From the NCBI GenBank assembly GCA_025738555.1, contig JAOVFP010000020.1, positions 1,426,001-1,490,000 of the forward strand: DNA of 64,000 nt, read 5' to 3'. Under the pieces are notes generated by a model. The model was given only the letters and a program-made list of their open reading frames with translations. It ran no database searches and had not been told where the DNA came from. Both the position numbers and the translations under genes were made by a program. Of the stretch, positions 24,328-34,730 are shown piece by piece (the first letter of the stretch is position 1; every line of letters begins with the position of its first letter). Origin of the DNA: Cyathus striatus (lineage: Eukaryota > Basidiomycota > Agaricomycetes > Agaricales > Nidulariaceae).

Positions 24328-24341
24328 GGTCCTCTGTGCAT

Positions 24342-24927
24342 TCAAATTAACTTTAAACGCCCGTAAAAATAGACTGCTTATCTTAGATATATGTAAGTAG
24401 TATGCTTGATGTACACCCCAAGAATAACTCAGCCTAGAGGCTCCTAGCTTCAGAGGTCAGCGATCTATTCCTTCCACCTATGTATGTTTTTCTACATCAC
24501 CGATTCAGCTGTTAGCGACTATAAAACGCTGAGAAGTCGCAGTAATCCATACCAGCGCCAAATAAAATCCGGCCAGTGTTCAAGTCCAAATGCGGTGGCG
24601 GCGCAATAGTTGCTGGCACTTGAGAGGCCAAGAGGCAACCAAGAGATGTAAGCTTACTATATAATACATACGTGTAAGGTAAATTGTCATTCCGGTGCCT
24701 TCTTTTGATTTAATATCGCAATGGAGCTAAGTACGGTAAGTACAACTGAATACCATGTACAGCAACGACTCTCATGGGAAACACAGCATTATCTAGGCCT
24801 GATCGTTTTTCTTCCTACTAAACTGGGCTGGTACATAATCATATGCATAATGAAGATCCACCTTTCCCGTTCTCTTAATTTCCCCTCCAACGAGTGGCAT
24901 CCACACACTGACTCGAGCTGTTCTAGC
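24342..24927. other. Upstream region of MFS paralogue D
   Basis: 586 bases between the transposon end and the likely ATG of paralogue D. An in-frame ATG at 24721 would add a 69-residue extension not seen in the paralogues, so 24928 is preferred. The block shared by the B and C promoters is absent. Confidence 0.4.
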
Positions 24928-27210
24928 ATGTCTTCGCAGTATACCATGCCATCCATCACTTCTAAATCTCTCTCCGAGGACCTCGAAGCAGTACAGTCCG
25001 CTGCATCGCACTCGATAAAGGAAGAGGGTATCGACGGAGTTAACCACGCAGATGCTTCCGATGAAGATCTCGCATTTCCTGAAGGGGGACTAAATGGATG
25101 GACAACACTTCTTGGGGCGTGCGTGGAGACGCACTTTTAATTATCGTCTGCTTTATGTTGACCCTTCCACGTGCTACTACACAGATTCCTTGTACAGTTT
25201 GCAACGTTTGGGTGAGCAACATTGGTCAGTTGACGAAATGAAAGTGTGTCGTGACATCAGTTAGTTATACGAATGCATTTGGCGTATATCAAGGGTATGT
25301 GGCCGTAACTTCCAGTGACCCAAGTGAAACACGAATGTATGACGGTCAACAGTATTTATCGCTTCACATTAAAAACCCACGAAGGTAAAAAGATTAAATA
25401 CTAAACGATGCAGATTTTTATGTCCGAGAGTACCTTACAAATTATACCCCAAGCGAAATTGGGTTTGTGTCTAAGACATGTTTTGAGACACATCTTGTGC
25501 TTATTTATATTTTACCAGTTGGATAGGAGGAACGCAAACATTCCTGATTTTCTCAATAGGGCTTTTCACAGGGAGAGCGTTTGACCGAGGTTATTTGTAA
25601 GTTTTCTTTCCTACGAAGTTGTTAACACGGTAGTGTACCGAACAGCAAATGACATTTGATATAGTCATTATCTTATGATAGGATCAGCACTACTATTCAG
25701 CTTCTCCTGTGCGTGTTCATTCCATGCGTTATGTGTCTCGAATGTCTGAAGTTCGATACATTAACAGATTACATGCTTTCTATATCGCAGAAAGATAAAT
25801 ATTACCAGGTAACCATAGCATTGCTTAGCTATATAGACTCCAATCTCCAATATGATTTGTACATTTGTATAGATATTTCTGAGTCAAGGTGTCGGCAGTG
25901 GCTTGGCGGTCGGGATCGCCTTCATACCAAGTATGTCTGTTAATCCCACCAACCAATTTGTTTTTGTTTAACCAAAATGAAATAAATTAGGTATGGGCAT
26001 TGTTTCACATTACTTTCACAAACGAAGAACGTTTGCAATGGGCGTTGTGGCAGCAGGCACAGCACTTGGTACAACCATTCTTGTAACTGCTTAAAGCAAC
26101 TGTTGTTCTAATTTTGCTCAGGTGCCGTCGTACATCCCCTCGTCCTAAACAGCCTTTTCCAAGGATCACAAGGTTTCCAGAGAGGCGTACGAATAAGCAC
26201 GGCGATAAATACTACAGTACTCTTTGTTGCCAACCTTTTGATGCGTACCCGTCTCTCGCCACAGAGAAAGTCCGATGCAATCCCTCTATCGGCTTTTGCG
26301 CGCGATATGCCGTATATCTTTGCGGTATTGGGGTACGGATAATTCTTACGGATGTGATGTTTAATGTTTATGGCACTCAACTTTCCTCATATAATTCCAG
26401 CGACGTAGCTGGGATGTTTGGTCTCCAGTTTCCAAATTTCTTCTTGCAGCTGTACGCTAACAACCTAGGAGTCAGCAACCTCATAGCTTTTCGATGCGTA
26501 AGTAGCTACAATGTATTTTCTATGACATACGATTTATATTCTACAGCTGTCGATTCTTAACGGAGCATCGTTCGCAGGACGGGTGTTATTCCCATTACTT
26601 GCATCAAGATGTGGCATTTTTAACTTAAACATATTCTTCACCGCTAGTATGGGAATCATGCTTTATAGTTTTTTAGCGGTAAAGAATGGGACAGGGGTCA
26701 TCGTTTTTGCAGTTGTTTATGGAATATTATCAGGGGGTGGTGAGTGTCATTTGTTTAAAAAAAATTCAGAGCAATTAAGGTTGTAACATACACCGTGTAG
26801 CCATTTCGTATACACCTCCCATGATGGGTCAGTTTTTCTTTCGTCTTTATATGCATTTTTCAAGGAATCTTACAGTTTGTAGCGTCGCTGGCTAAGAATG
26901 TTGGCGAAATTGGGTCTCGAATAGGTGTTGCGTTTGCTTTTTCTGGTTCGTACTATACACAAATTTTATTGGATATATATCTAATGACTACGTTATATAG
27001 GGTGTGTTGGGCTTGTCGGTATGTCGTTATTGTTTACATGTGTCAAAGAACTTTCCATCGAAGTATGATGAATTAACAGCAACTACAATTGCCGGCGCGT
27101 TACTAACCACACAATACATATGGTGGTACGTGATATTTTTGTCAGAAATCTCATATTCGGGCTTCACCAATGCTTTATCTGTAGGAGGCCGATTGTATTC
27201 TCTGGGGTAA
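24928..27210 (+). CDS. MFS transporter, MCT-like, paralogue D
   Basis: Seen: ATG 24928 (MSSQYTMPSITSKSLSEDL), then FPEGGLNGWTTLLGA. After short introns come YTNAFGVYQ, DFYVREYLTNYTPSEIG and WIGGTQTFLIFSIGL. Further on are KDKYYQ, GAVVHPLVLNSLFQG, STAINTTVLFVANLLMR, SILNGASFAGRVLFPLLAS and VKNGTGVIVFAVVYGILSGG; IAGALLTTQY lies near the end. The stop is taken as TAA at 27208-27210, but the last exon could splice differently. Known: same MCT-like 12-helix family as A-C. Context: opposite strand to A-C and separated from C by the transposon; it is more diverged than B and C are from each other. Substrate unknown. Confidence 0.82.
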
Positions 27211-27710
27211 GCTGCAAACTTTCTTAACGAAGCCACCAAGTAACGACATTTTACAAAGTCAACAACTGTATTAAGTGCAACGTTCTTCGCTGTATCAAGA
27301 TATGTTATTAGTAAAAGGGAAAAGACTCAAATCCTTTGAGTTGTATTACCAACACTCTACAATACCATTGTAATTAGACGTAGTAACTAGCAGGTACCGT
27401 ATCGTAGATGTCGTATTTAGACTAATCTAAACGAACAGCAATCTTCATAGAGATGACCCTCATATACACTGGAGACGGTCCTCATAACATTGTGCAGTGA
27501 AGCGCGGGGTTCGGCAGAAACACTTCGTAAGCTCGGTCATCTTGCACGTCATGTTCGCGCTCGACCAATGTTCTACTCTAACATGAGATGTTATTACAAC
27601 GGACAAGTCTAAAGCAATATAAGCACCAAATATTACAAGATAAAAAGTGACGCACCAATAAATTAATTCCGTACACTACAAGAAACTACGACCCAACAAC
27701 CGTGCCTTTG
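27211..27710. other. Convergent intergenic region
   Basis: 500 bases between the convergent ends of MFS paralogue D and RPB9. No feature was recognised; terminators of both genes are expected here. Confidence 0.4.
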
Positions 27711-28337
27711 CTATGCACCATCCGTCTCTGGCCGATTCTCCACAGGCAACGATGGATCAAGGAAGCTGTGATTGCACTTGGTACAGACAAAGAAAAGGAT
27801 CATCCTAGTTTCCTTGCGCTTAGACTGATCCTGGTATAAGACAGCACTAGAAGACAAGCATAGATCGTTAGCTAGAGAACGCAGGTGCACTTTCGGTGGG
27901 TGGACATACTCGTCGGTTCCGCATTTTGGACAGTGTATATTCGAATGAGCCTGTGACACAAAGTCAGCACAATCAACTGCGGAATATCGAGACTTCCGTA
28001 AAGCACACCAAAGTAGGATCGGCACCAAGGTCGGTGGTGATACCAACCTGCTCCCTGAACGACACTTCAGGACCTGGCGTCCATTAGCAAAGTTGTGGCA
28101 CTCACTTGGTCACCGTTAACAAATCATTCCTGTAGACACACTTGTTCTCTCCAATCTCGTCGTACTGGCAAATGCGACATCCATAGACCATGATTCGGCG
28201 TTGAGGATCGGCTTTGGGGTATAGAAGGTTGTTGCATTCTGAGCAGAAGTGAAGGGAAGCCTAAGAAAAAACTTGAGTGAGTCTGTAATGTTCTTTATGG
28301 AAGCTGGTGAGGATATGTCGAATGGAATACTGACCAT
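27711..28337 (-). CDS. RPB9: RNA polymerase II subunit RPB9
   Basis: Role: small zinc-binding subunit of nuclear RNA polymerase II, needed for transcription fidelity and start-site choice. Seen: five exons 28337-28335, 28260-28106, 28054-28009, 27950-27910 and 27846-27711 total 381 bases (126 residues), close to the 122 of yeast. The first zinc ribbon is FCSECNNLLYP with GCRICQYDE. The second is CPKCG followed by the TFIIS-like signature QDQSKRKETRMILFFVCT and KCNHSF. ENKCVYRNDLLTVTK and TTDLGADPTL match the family between them. The frame is intact. Odd: the coding part of exon 1 is the ATG alone, followed by a 74-base intron. The upstream side is a 3.1-kb gap. The assignment is secure. Confidence 0.96.
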
Positions 28338-31300
28338 GGATGTTGTCGAGGAAGGTGGAGGTCGATGAAGAAGTCCTTTGAAACTCCGACTGCGAAATTG
28401 TCACAAGCTTTGACTGAGTCAGCACGTCGCTCAATCGCCCAGTCGAGGCATTCAACATCTGCGCGGCCGCTGCCTGCCAGTGCCACCACCAAAACTCTCA
28501 TAAATGTTCTCCTGCCACTGATTTCTTTATATCTTGCTGTCTTGCTGTCTTGCATGATTTCAACGATGTGTCTTCAGGTCACTTCCTCTATGCACTGTAA
28601 CTTGTCCGGATCTCGACATTTTCAAGCGCTCAAGCTCATCATGCTCGGTGTTAACCATCGACAGTGAAAACTGCATACAGCTTCGAATTCTCAGAATCAG
28701 TCCAACCGTCTATTGCGCCTTCCTTCCAATGCTTTTGTCTCAAGCTTATTCTACTATTCGAAGTGTACTTTACTTTCTCGAGCTTCATGCAGTGACTTGG
28801 ATAATGGCTTGGTATTCGTTTTTTAAGGTTTATCTATGACGAGGTGTCTTGTATCATGCTGCAGGAATGGGCGACAGACAGTTGCGATTGAATTTTCTAC
28901 GGTTTGCGAAAGTGCCTTGGGATGTCTTTACCCTTCGAACATACGGTGTCGTCATGTTTATGAGTTCTTGGATTGTATGATGGTTGTGAGATATGTTGGT
29001 GCGTTATCTTTTCTGATAGAAGCACTATACGATTGAACTAATGTGAACTCCAAATTGAATGCTATGCAACAGCTCACTATCTACACTAGGACTTCGTGGC
29101 GCAATTCTTCATGAGGTGTTCCCAAGGGCTACACTGTTTTCAGCCCCCTCAGACTACTCGGCCACGCAGAGTCGACCCACGTTGGTCTACATTGTAGCAC
29201 ACTGCGCGCTACGTAGTCTATGACGATGCGATGCGGTTCTCCTGTGAATAATGCAGCAAATCAAGACATCACGTACAGCTTTATCTTTTACCTCCGCATT
29301 GTAAACCTTCTCTAGGGTGCGGTCGAGCCAGTGGTTCATCGCCTACTACGTCTGGATCGATATGATGCCATCCTATTTATTTTTGTGTCTGCTTCACGGA
29401 ACCGTTGAAGTCCACTCTTCAACCGTTCGACGTATGGTCCTGTCAGGCAGTGCATGCCCCGTCTCATCATTGTCTTCGCCGACCTTCTATCGTATTTACC
29501 ACAAACATCTCCGTTCCCCACCTGGGCCAATCGGTAGAGAGGACCACTGCATCACTGCTGCATGTTAAGAAAAGAATGACTCGAGACTTTGGACAGAACC
29601 CTATTGCCTCGCACAGATGTGATACTATGTGATAACACCACAGGAACCTCATCACTAGCACCCCTACATGTGTGAAGAGACTAAATTCCTGTGAATTATC
29701 CGCAAAAACGGCACCGTGTTGTCTCAACGGATTTCTATGCAGTCTATGCTTGTGCTCCTCCTAGCGAATTTACCTCGGGCAATATATCCTACCAATCAGG
29801 CGGAATGCAAATAGCAGCGAGGTGACATCTGGCAACATGACGTGTGTACTTGCAATCTTGTACATTCCAATTATGTTTTGGCACCGAAAATTGATCATCT
29901 TGTCCCCCCTCTCTGATATCTATCCCATCTTTCAAGATTTCGGCATTACCTCCTCAAACTAGATTGACGGTATAAGCTGGGATCGACTTATCTCTTTCAC
30001 TCAAAGTTGCTTCTCGATGGTCTAGATGCTATTCGTAGCCTTTGGTCAGGGGTACCGAAAGTACCATTACCACATAGTATGGACTCGTGAAGCTGTCCTC
30101 ATGACGATCCTTTATTCACATCTCCTCTATTTCCCCGCTGCCGGAGAAAGCGCACTTTCGCAGCGAATGTTTGTTCCGGGAGTCATTTTCTATCTGCAGA
30201 TTCCGAGTCGACGGAATGATGTTTGGTGCCATGAGGTGTCCTTACCTCGCGGTTGGTTGATTAATGATTATCGGCGCCCTCGAACTGTCGCTCTGTTCCC
30301 CGTTAAACAATACTCTGTGGAAATATTTCGACTATTGTGACTTCATGACTTCGTTGTGGCTGAATCAGAGAAACATCGCGTAGACCTGAGGCACATCGTC
30401 CTGGTATCTGAGCTTGTTATCCAATCATTTTTATTATTATATCACAGCTCATCGGGGATATCATAATGAGATGCCAAAAATAAGGCATCACCGTTGGTAC
30501 CCTATTGGTCTTTTGTCCTCGGTGATTGACAATCTCTTTCTCAGCAAGATGATGACTTTTTCGAGCGGATGGTTCACTGGCACAATGGTAACTTGCAAGA
30601 GCATGACACAGTTCGCTCAAATCTCTTGATTCTCTTGCTCTAGTGAACACGGTCTGCATTATTTATGTCAATAGGTCTCTTCCAGTAACTATTTTCCATC
30701 ATGCTGTCCGTCCGTCTTTGCCATGTCGTTGTTTGAACGGGCAAGATTTGTTGCAGGCCGCTAAGCCGAATTTAACACATCGTTCCCTCGTGTTAGACGC
30801 TCCACAGTCAACACCTAGTCGCGGGTGCATGGCAGCCTGAGAAATAACTCTTATCATTAAACATGCCAAATTCTGTACCTTGTTTTCAGTTAATTCACCT
30901 TCAATTCTTGTGAAGTTAGCTTCTTCTTAAGCTTTGAAATTCATCATGCAATATCGCCTTTACGATGGACGACGAATCACTCGGCTGCTGAATAAAATCG
31001 AACCGTCCTGTCAGTGGTCAGAGAGACGGTCTGGGCATGCCGTCGAAGGATCTTGATTGGACGTGTCCGATCAGGGTTCGCCTTCAACAAGAAAGCGGGC
31101 TATGTTTGTCTTTAACTTTTTGCGGCCATTTTGCGCTGTAAATCCGTTATCATGTCGACCCAGTGCGTAGTCCTAATTCGAGTTCAGTGAGCATAAGGTG
31201 GCATATGAAAGCCATCTATAGTGATAATCACCCCACAAAAGGACAGCTTGGGCGATACAGAATACTTATAGCAGTGGCGAGCGGATAATTTCGTAACGGA

Positions 31301-31450
31301 CAGTTCATGCACGAGGTAATGAGGGCGACATAAAACTTACGGAGGGCGGCCGATGCTGGTTCAAAATCATGTACGTATTAGAAGAATCGCGTAATATCAT
31401 CCCTAATTAGTCTTTCAGCCACGACTCCGGCAACTCGCCTTAGATGCCAC
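28338..31450. other. 3.1-kb gene-poor interval between RPB9 and the hydrophobin
   Basis: Many short frames exist on both strands, but none combines an ATG, splice continuity and recognisable motifs. Stretches at about 29300-30800 are pyrimidine-rich on the plus strand. Neither a degenerate transposon nor an RNA gene was recognised. It includes the promoter regions of RPB9 (left) and the hydrophobin (right). Confidence 0.4.
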
Positions 31451-31458
31451 TATAAATA
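31451..31458 (+). promoter_or_regulatory. TATA box of the hydrophobin gene
   Basis: TATAAATA, 103 bases upstream of the hydrophobin ATG, within the pyrimidine/purine context typical of strongly expressed fungal genes. Position-based call. Confidence 0.6.
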
Positions 31459-31560
31459 CTTTGATTCTTCGAGTCGAAACACTTCAGGTTTTTTGCCATT
31501 CCCCTTCCTGTGCACATATTCTCAATCCTTGCGGCCACACGTCAAAGCCCTCAGTCAACA

Positions 31561-32186
31561 ATGAAGTTCACTACCGTCTTCGCCGTCCTTGCTGCTACTG
31601 CTGCCACCGTCGCTGCCAATCCTGAGACCAATGCCCAGAGGCTTGCTCGTGGCCTTCCTCCTAACCCCCCTGCGCGTCGCGCCACGCCCGTTGGTGGTGA
31701 GTACCGCGTATGAGTGCATAGATTTTTCCTTACCATATAATTTATAGCCAAGCGGTCCACTCCTTCCAGCACCCCTTCTCAGTGCAACACTGGCGCCATC
31801 CAGTGCTGTAAGCAATTCCTACTTCGTTGTTCTTCAGAATATTAATGTTATTCGTTTATAGGCAACTCCGTTACTCAAGCTAACAACCCAGTCGCTCAAC
31901 TCCTCATTGGCCTTCTTGGCATTGTCGTTGGTGGCGATGTTGCTGTTGGTTTGACTTGTTCGCCTCTCTCTATTATTGGCATTGGTGGTAACTCTTGGTA
32001 ACTAATTTAGCTTTGTTCGGTTTATTTCATGCTAACAAGAATAATAATAGTACTCAACAACCTGTCTGCTGCGAGAACAACAACTTCAATGGCCTCATCG
32101 CCATTGGTTGCACACCCAGTAAGCTACTAATTCTTACTTAGCTTGGGTTTTTACTCATACCTCTTTCAGTTAACATTAACCTCTAA
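31561..32186 (+). CDS. Class I hydrophobin
   Basis: Role: secreted amphipathic protein that self-assembles at air-water interfaces and coats hyphae and fruiting bodies. Seen: exons 31561-31696, 31748-31807, 31862-31997, 32051-32118 and 32170-32186, 417 bases, 138 residues. The signal peptide MKFTTVFAVLAATAATVAA is followed by a basic pro-region. Eight cysteines lie in the order [44 protein letters not shown]. Several cysteine codons straddle or adjoin splice sites, as is usual in this family. The spacing and the hydrophobic loop AQLLIGLLGIVVGGD fit class I. The frame is intact. A TATA box lies upstream. Confidence 0.96.
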
Positions 32187-34088
32187 ATATATTGGCGTAT
32201 GTTGAGGTCGGTTGAAGCAAGATTTCTAGCCTTGCTTTGATCGAATCTCGCCTCCGTAGACTGGACTTCCTGATACACTTTGACGAGTTGACGCTCACCG
32301 CACTATTCTCCGCCGTATACCAACTAGATTGTTGCACTAAAACTGTTACCCACCATGGTTCACTCCTTCACCATGGTCACCTATACATACACATTAGGAT
32401 AATTGCCCCCTTTTTTCGGTTAGGATATCTTTGGACAATGAATTTTCTTGCTTGGATAAAAATTGGGTGATTTGGCTACAGGTTTGGAAATTGGAAGCAA
32501 CTGGAACAATTTAGCTGGATTGATACGCAATCGGGGAACAAGAGGGTGCACGGCAATTCAGAAGGGAGTAGTAGGGATGAATGTCGCACGGTAGCATATG
32601 CAATACAATTTTTTGCGGTTCGCAGACTCCATTCAGGAAACCGAAGAGCGCTTCTGAGCTTCTAGTGCATGTTTATTGCTTCTTCGGGTATGGCGCGCTC
32701 AGCGTCGGATATCATTAATTTCATTTATTGTGTTAACTTACGTAACATACCTTGTAGGCGCAGATGTATATCCAATGTGTATCAGACAGAATGAAACGGT
32801 TGCTACGCCATATTACGAATTTGACAACTTACCAATGAGCTAGTTATGAAAGTCAAGACGTACCAGTACTTGCATTTGACCTGCATTCATTTCAAATTCA
32901 CCAGCAATAATAATATATTGACATATCAGGCTTAATCCTGGTAAAGTGCCAAGGCTAGTTCAACACCATCCGAACAATGAATGGCAAGGAATGCTAGAAA
33001 TTTCAAAGGATTCACCATCGCAGATTAATACAGTTTAACGTTACCTCAAACAAGTTTCACATCGTCCAGGCTACTGTATTCTTGTCTCAAAATGCCGCTG
33101 CTGTGGTTATACTTGGTCAATTTCTTCCTTCTTGAAGAGCGACTTGTTGCAATATTGCCTACATTAGCGGAACAGAAAATACGTTCTCGTTGTCAAATTC
33201 TGCTTGATAGTTTAACTAAAGCATAATTGGAACCGTCGCGGGACAAAGACAAATAAAGGAATTCAGGTAAACGTTTTTAGAGGCAGAAAATAGTCTATTG
33301 CCACAAATGGGGAAAAAAGGAAATTTCGGAACGCCCGATAAATAAACACTTTACTTTTCCCCAGTAATCAAAAATGCCAATAAAGAACTTCACTGTGCCT
33401 TGCGGTCTATGAGCAATGTTCCAAGCATCGGCAGGCAGAAGAAATCGCACATTTCCGTAGACACCCTGAATTTGAACTAGGAATTCCCCAAGAAAATACC
33501 TGCTCGCCCGAGGAGCGAATTTACGGCTGAATAGATACAGCAGATGGTAGAGTTAAACCGCAGTAATTCCGCAACGTTCAACGAAGAGCACAAGCCCCGA
33601 CCCCAGCTGAGTCCTTGTACGGAATCATGGTTAGTCTTCTCTGAGACGAAGTCATTTACCTCCACACGATGCAACGAAGACTGCGGAACAGCGGGAGAAC
33701 ACTTATGGGGCGCGTTACGTTGAGATGATGAGAAATAAGAAGCGTCGACAGTGCTCAAGATAAAAGTCCAGAACGCCAGGCCCACCACTTTCGAAAATGG
33801 TAGTATTATGAGAGAAAATTTGAACGGGATGAAGAACATTGCGAGCGCCGAGCGCACACCAAAGAAGAACTCGTTTGAAGATACAAGACACGGCAAGCAG
33901 CTCTGACTCGAACCTTTCTTATGAGTTGCGAGTTTGCGATGGAGTTCGAGTTCCGGTAATTGCCGAAGCAATTGGATCAAACCTTATCATTGCAGCTGCA
34001 AGCCACCACGGAGATTTCCGAAGTTCACCGAATTCTCCTCAGCGTTAGTCAAATAGTGGTAATCAAGAGCTCGTCGTCGAACGTCAAG
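32187..34088. other. Intergenic region, hydrophobin to eL27
   Basis: 1.9 kb. A 168-codon minus frame (33477-33980) opens with TTG and shows no family features, so it is not called. No repeat or RNA gene was seen. The last few hundred bases are the eL27 promoter. Confidence 0.45.
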
Positions 34089-34730
34089 ATGGTCAAAGGT
34101 ATGCTCTTCCGCGTTATGTTTCTGTGTCTGGTGTCTGATGAGCTATTTCAGTGTACAAGCCCGGCAAGGTTCGATTTCTGAGGCTGTTATTGTTGTCAAA
34201 TATGTGACTTACATGGGATCTGAATATTCAGGTCGCAATCGTCCTCCAAGGTCGTCAGGCCGGCAAGAAGGTTGTTGTCATTAAGCAGTTGGACGAGGGC
34301 ACGAAGGAGAGACCATACCCTCACGCAATTGTGGCTGGTATTGAGCGTTACCCCAGGAAGGTGACGAGGAGAATGGGTCAGAAAAAGCTCCAGCGCAGGA
34401 GCAAGGTTAAGCCTTTTATCAAGGTGCGTGTTTTTTGTATTCTGCTATATATCTTGTCGAAATATTGAACCTAATTTGCGTTAGGTTGTTAACTACTCCC
34501 ATCTCTTCCCCACACGTTATGCACTCGAGCTCGAGAGCTTGAAGGGATCCGTCTCAAATGACACATTCAAGGAGCCCTCACAACGGGAGGATGCCAAGAA
34601 GAACATCAAGAAGCTCCTTGAGGACCGCTATACCACTGGCAAGAACAAGTGGTTCTTCACACCTCTTAGGGTAAGTTTAATGTAGATTTCCGTGTTTATA
34701 TCATTCTAACGTTCACGCTTGCAGTTCTGA
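34089..34730 (+). CDS. RPL27: 60S ribosomal protein eL27
   Basis: Role: structural protein of the cytosolic large ribosomal subunit. Seen: exons 34089-34098, 34152-34168, 34232-34423, 34485-34670 and 34725-34730 total 411 bases, 136 residues, the same as yeast. Signatures: [20 protein letters not shown] (KOW region), [46 protein letters not shown] at the C-terminus. Odd: the first two coding exons are 10 and 17 bases, and the last is six bases (Phe plus stop); such intron-rich small exons are common in basidiomycete ribosomal protein genes. The frame is intact and every junction is GT-AG. Confidence 0.97.

Larger units (their letters stand above)
14384..24333 (-). mobile_element. 9.95-kb TIR DNA transposon encoding a Ulp1-protease/transposase protein, with nested elements
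   Basis: Seen: inverted ends 14384-14419 and 24292-24327 agree at 33 of 36 positions, all three differences being transitions. Both start AGGACCCCCGAAAG; the right copy is followed outward by a repeated 6-mer (24328-24333). A near-perfect 8-bp direct repeat flanks the whole. The interior is AT-rich, unlike the flanks. It holds one long decayed minus-strand coding region (about 18440-24015), degenerate subterminal repeats, a 950-bp TA-flanked MITE and a 302-bp palindrome whose arms contain the same terminus sequence. Inferred: one original element, later invaded, inserted between MFS paralogues C and D. Alternative: two abutting elements (14384-18047 and 18050-24327) meeting head to head at the palindrome; the shared 8-mer at the outermost ends favours the single-element reading. 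Superfamily: P-like by residue pattern, not certain. Confidence 0.68.

Noticed and set aside
14384..24333. KDZ (Kyakuja-Dileera-Zisupton) transposon as the identity of the large element
   Set aside because: A Ulp1 domain also occurs with Zisupton, so this was considered. The catalytic-core motifs here (CDDTQLF, IQDSQHGAKT, NEHIFG) do not match the KDZ signature as I know it.
24721..24927. Upstream in-frame ATG for MFS paralogue D
   Set aside because: The 69 extra residues are absent in the paralogues, and the hydrophilic tail begins naturally at 24928.
28365..28839. Short plus-strand frames overlapping the RPB9 start region
   Set aside because: They are antisense or adjacent to RPB9, with no family features, and explained as chance open frames.
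29317..30840. Series of 60-100-codon frames in the gap before the hydrophobin
   Set aside because: No consistent strand, no splice continuity, no motifs; treated as non-coding.
33477..33980. 168-codon open frame, minus strand, upstream of eL27
   Set aside because: It opens with TTG and reads as a mixture without recognisable motifs. It overlaps the probable eL27 promoter.
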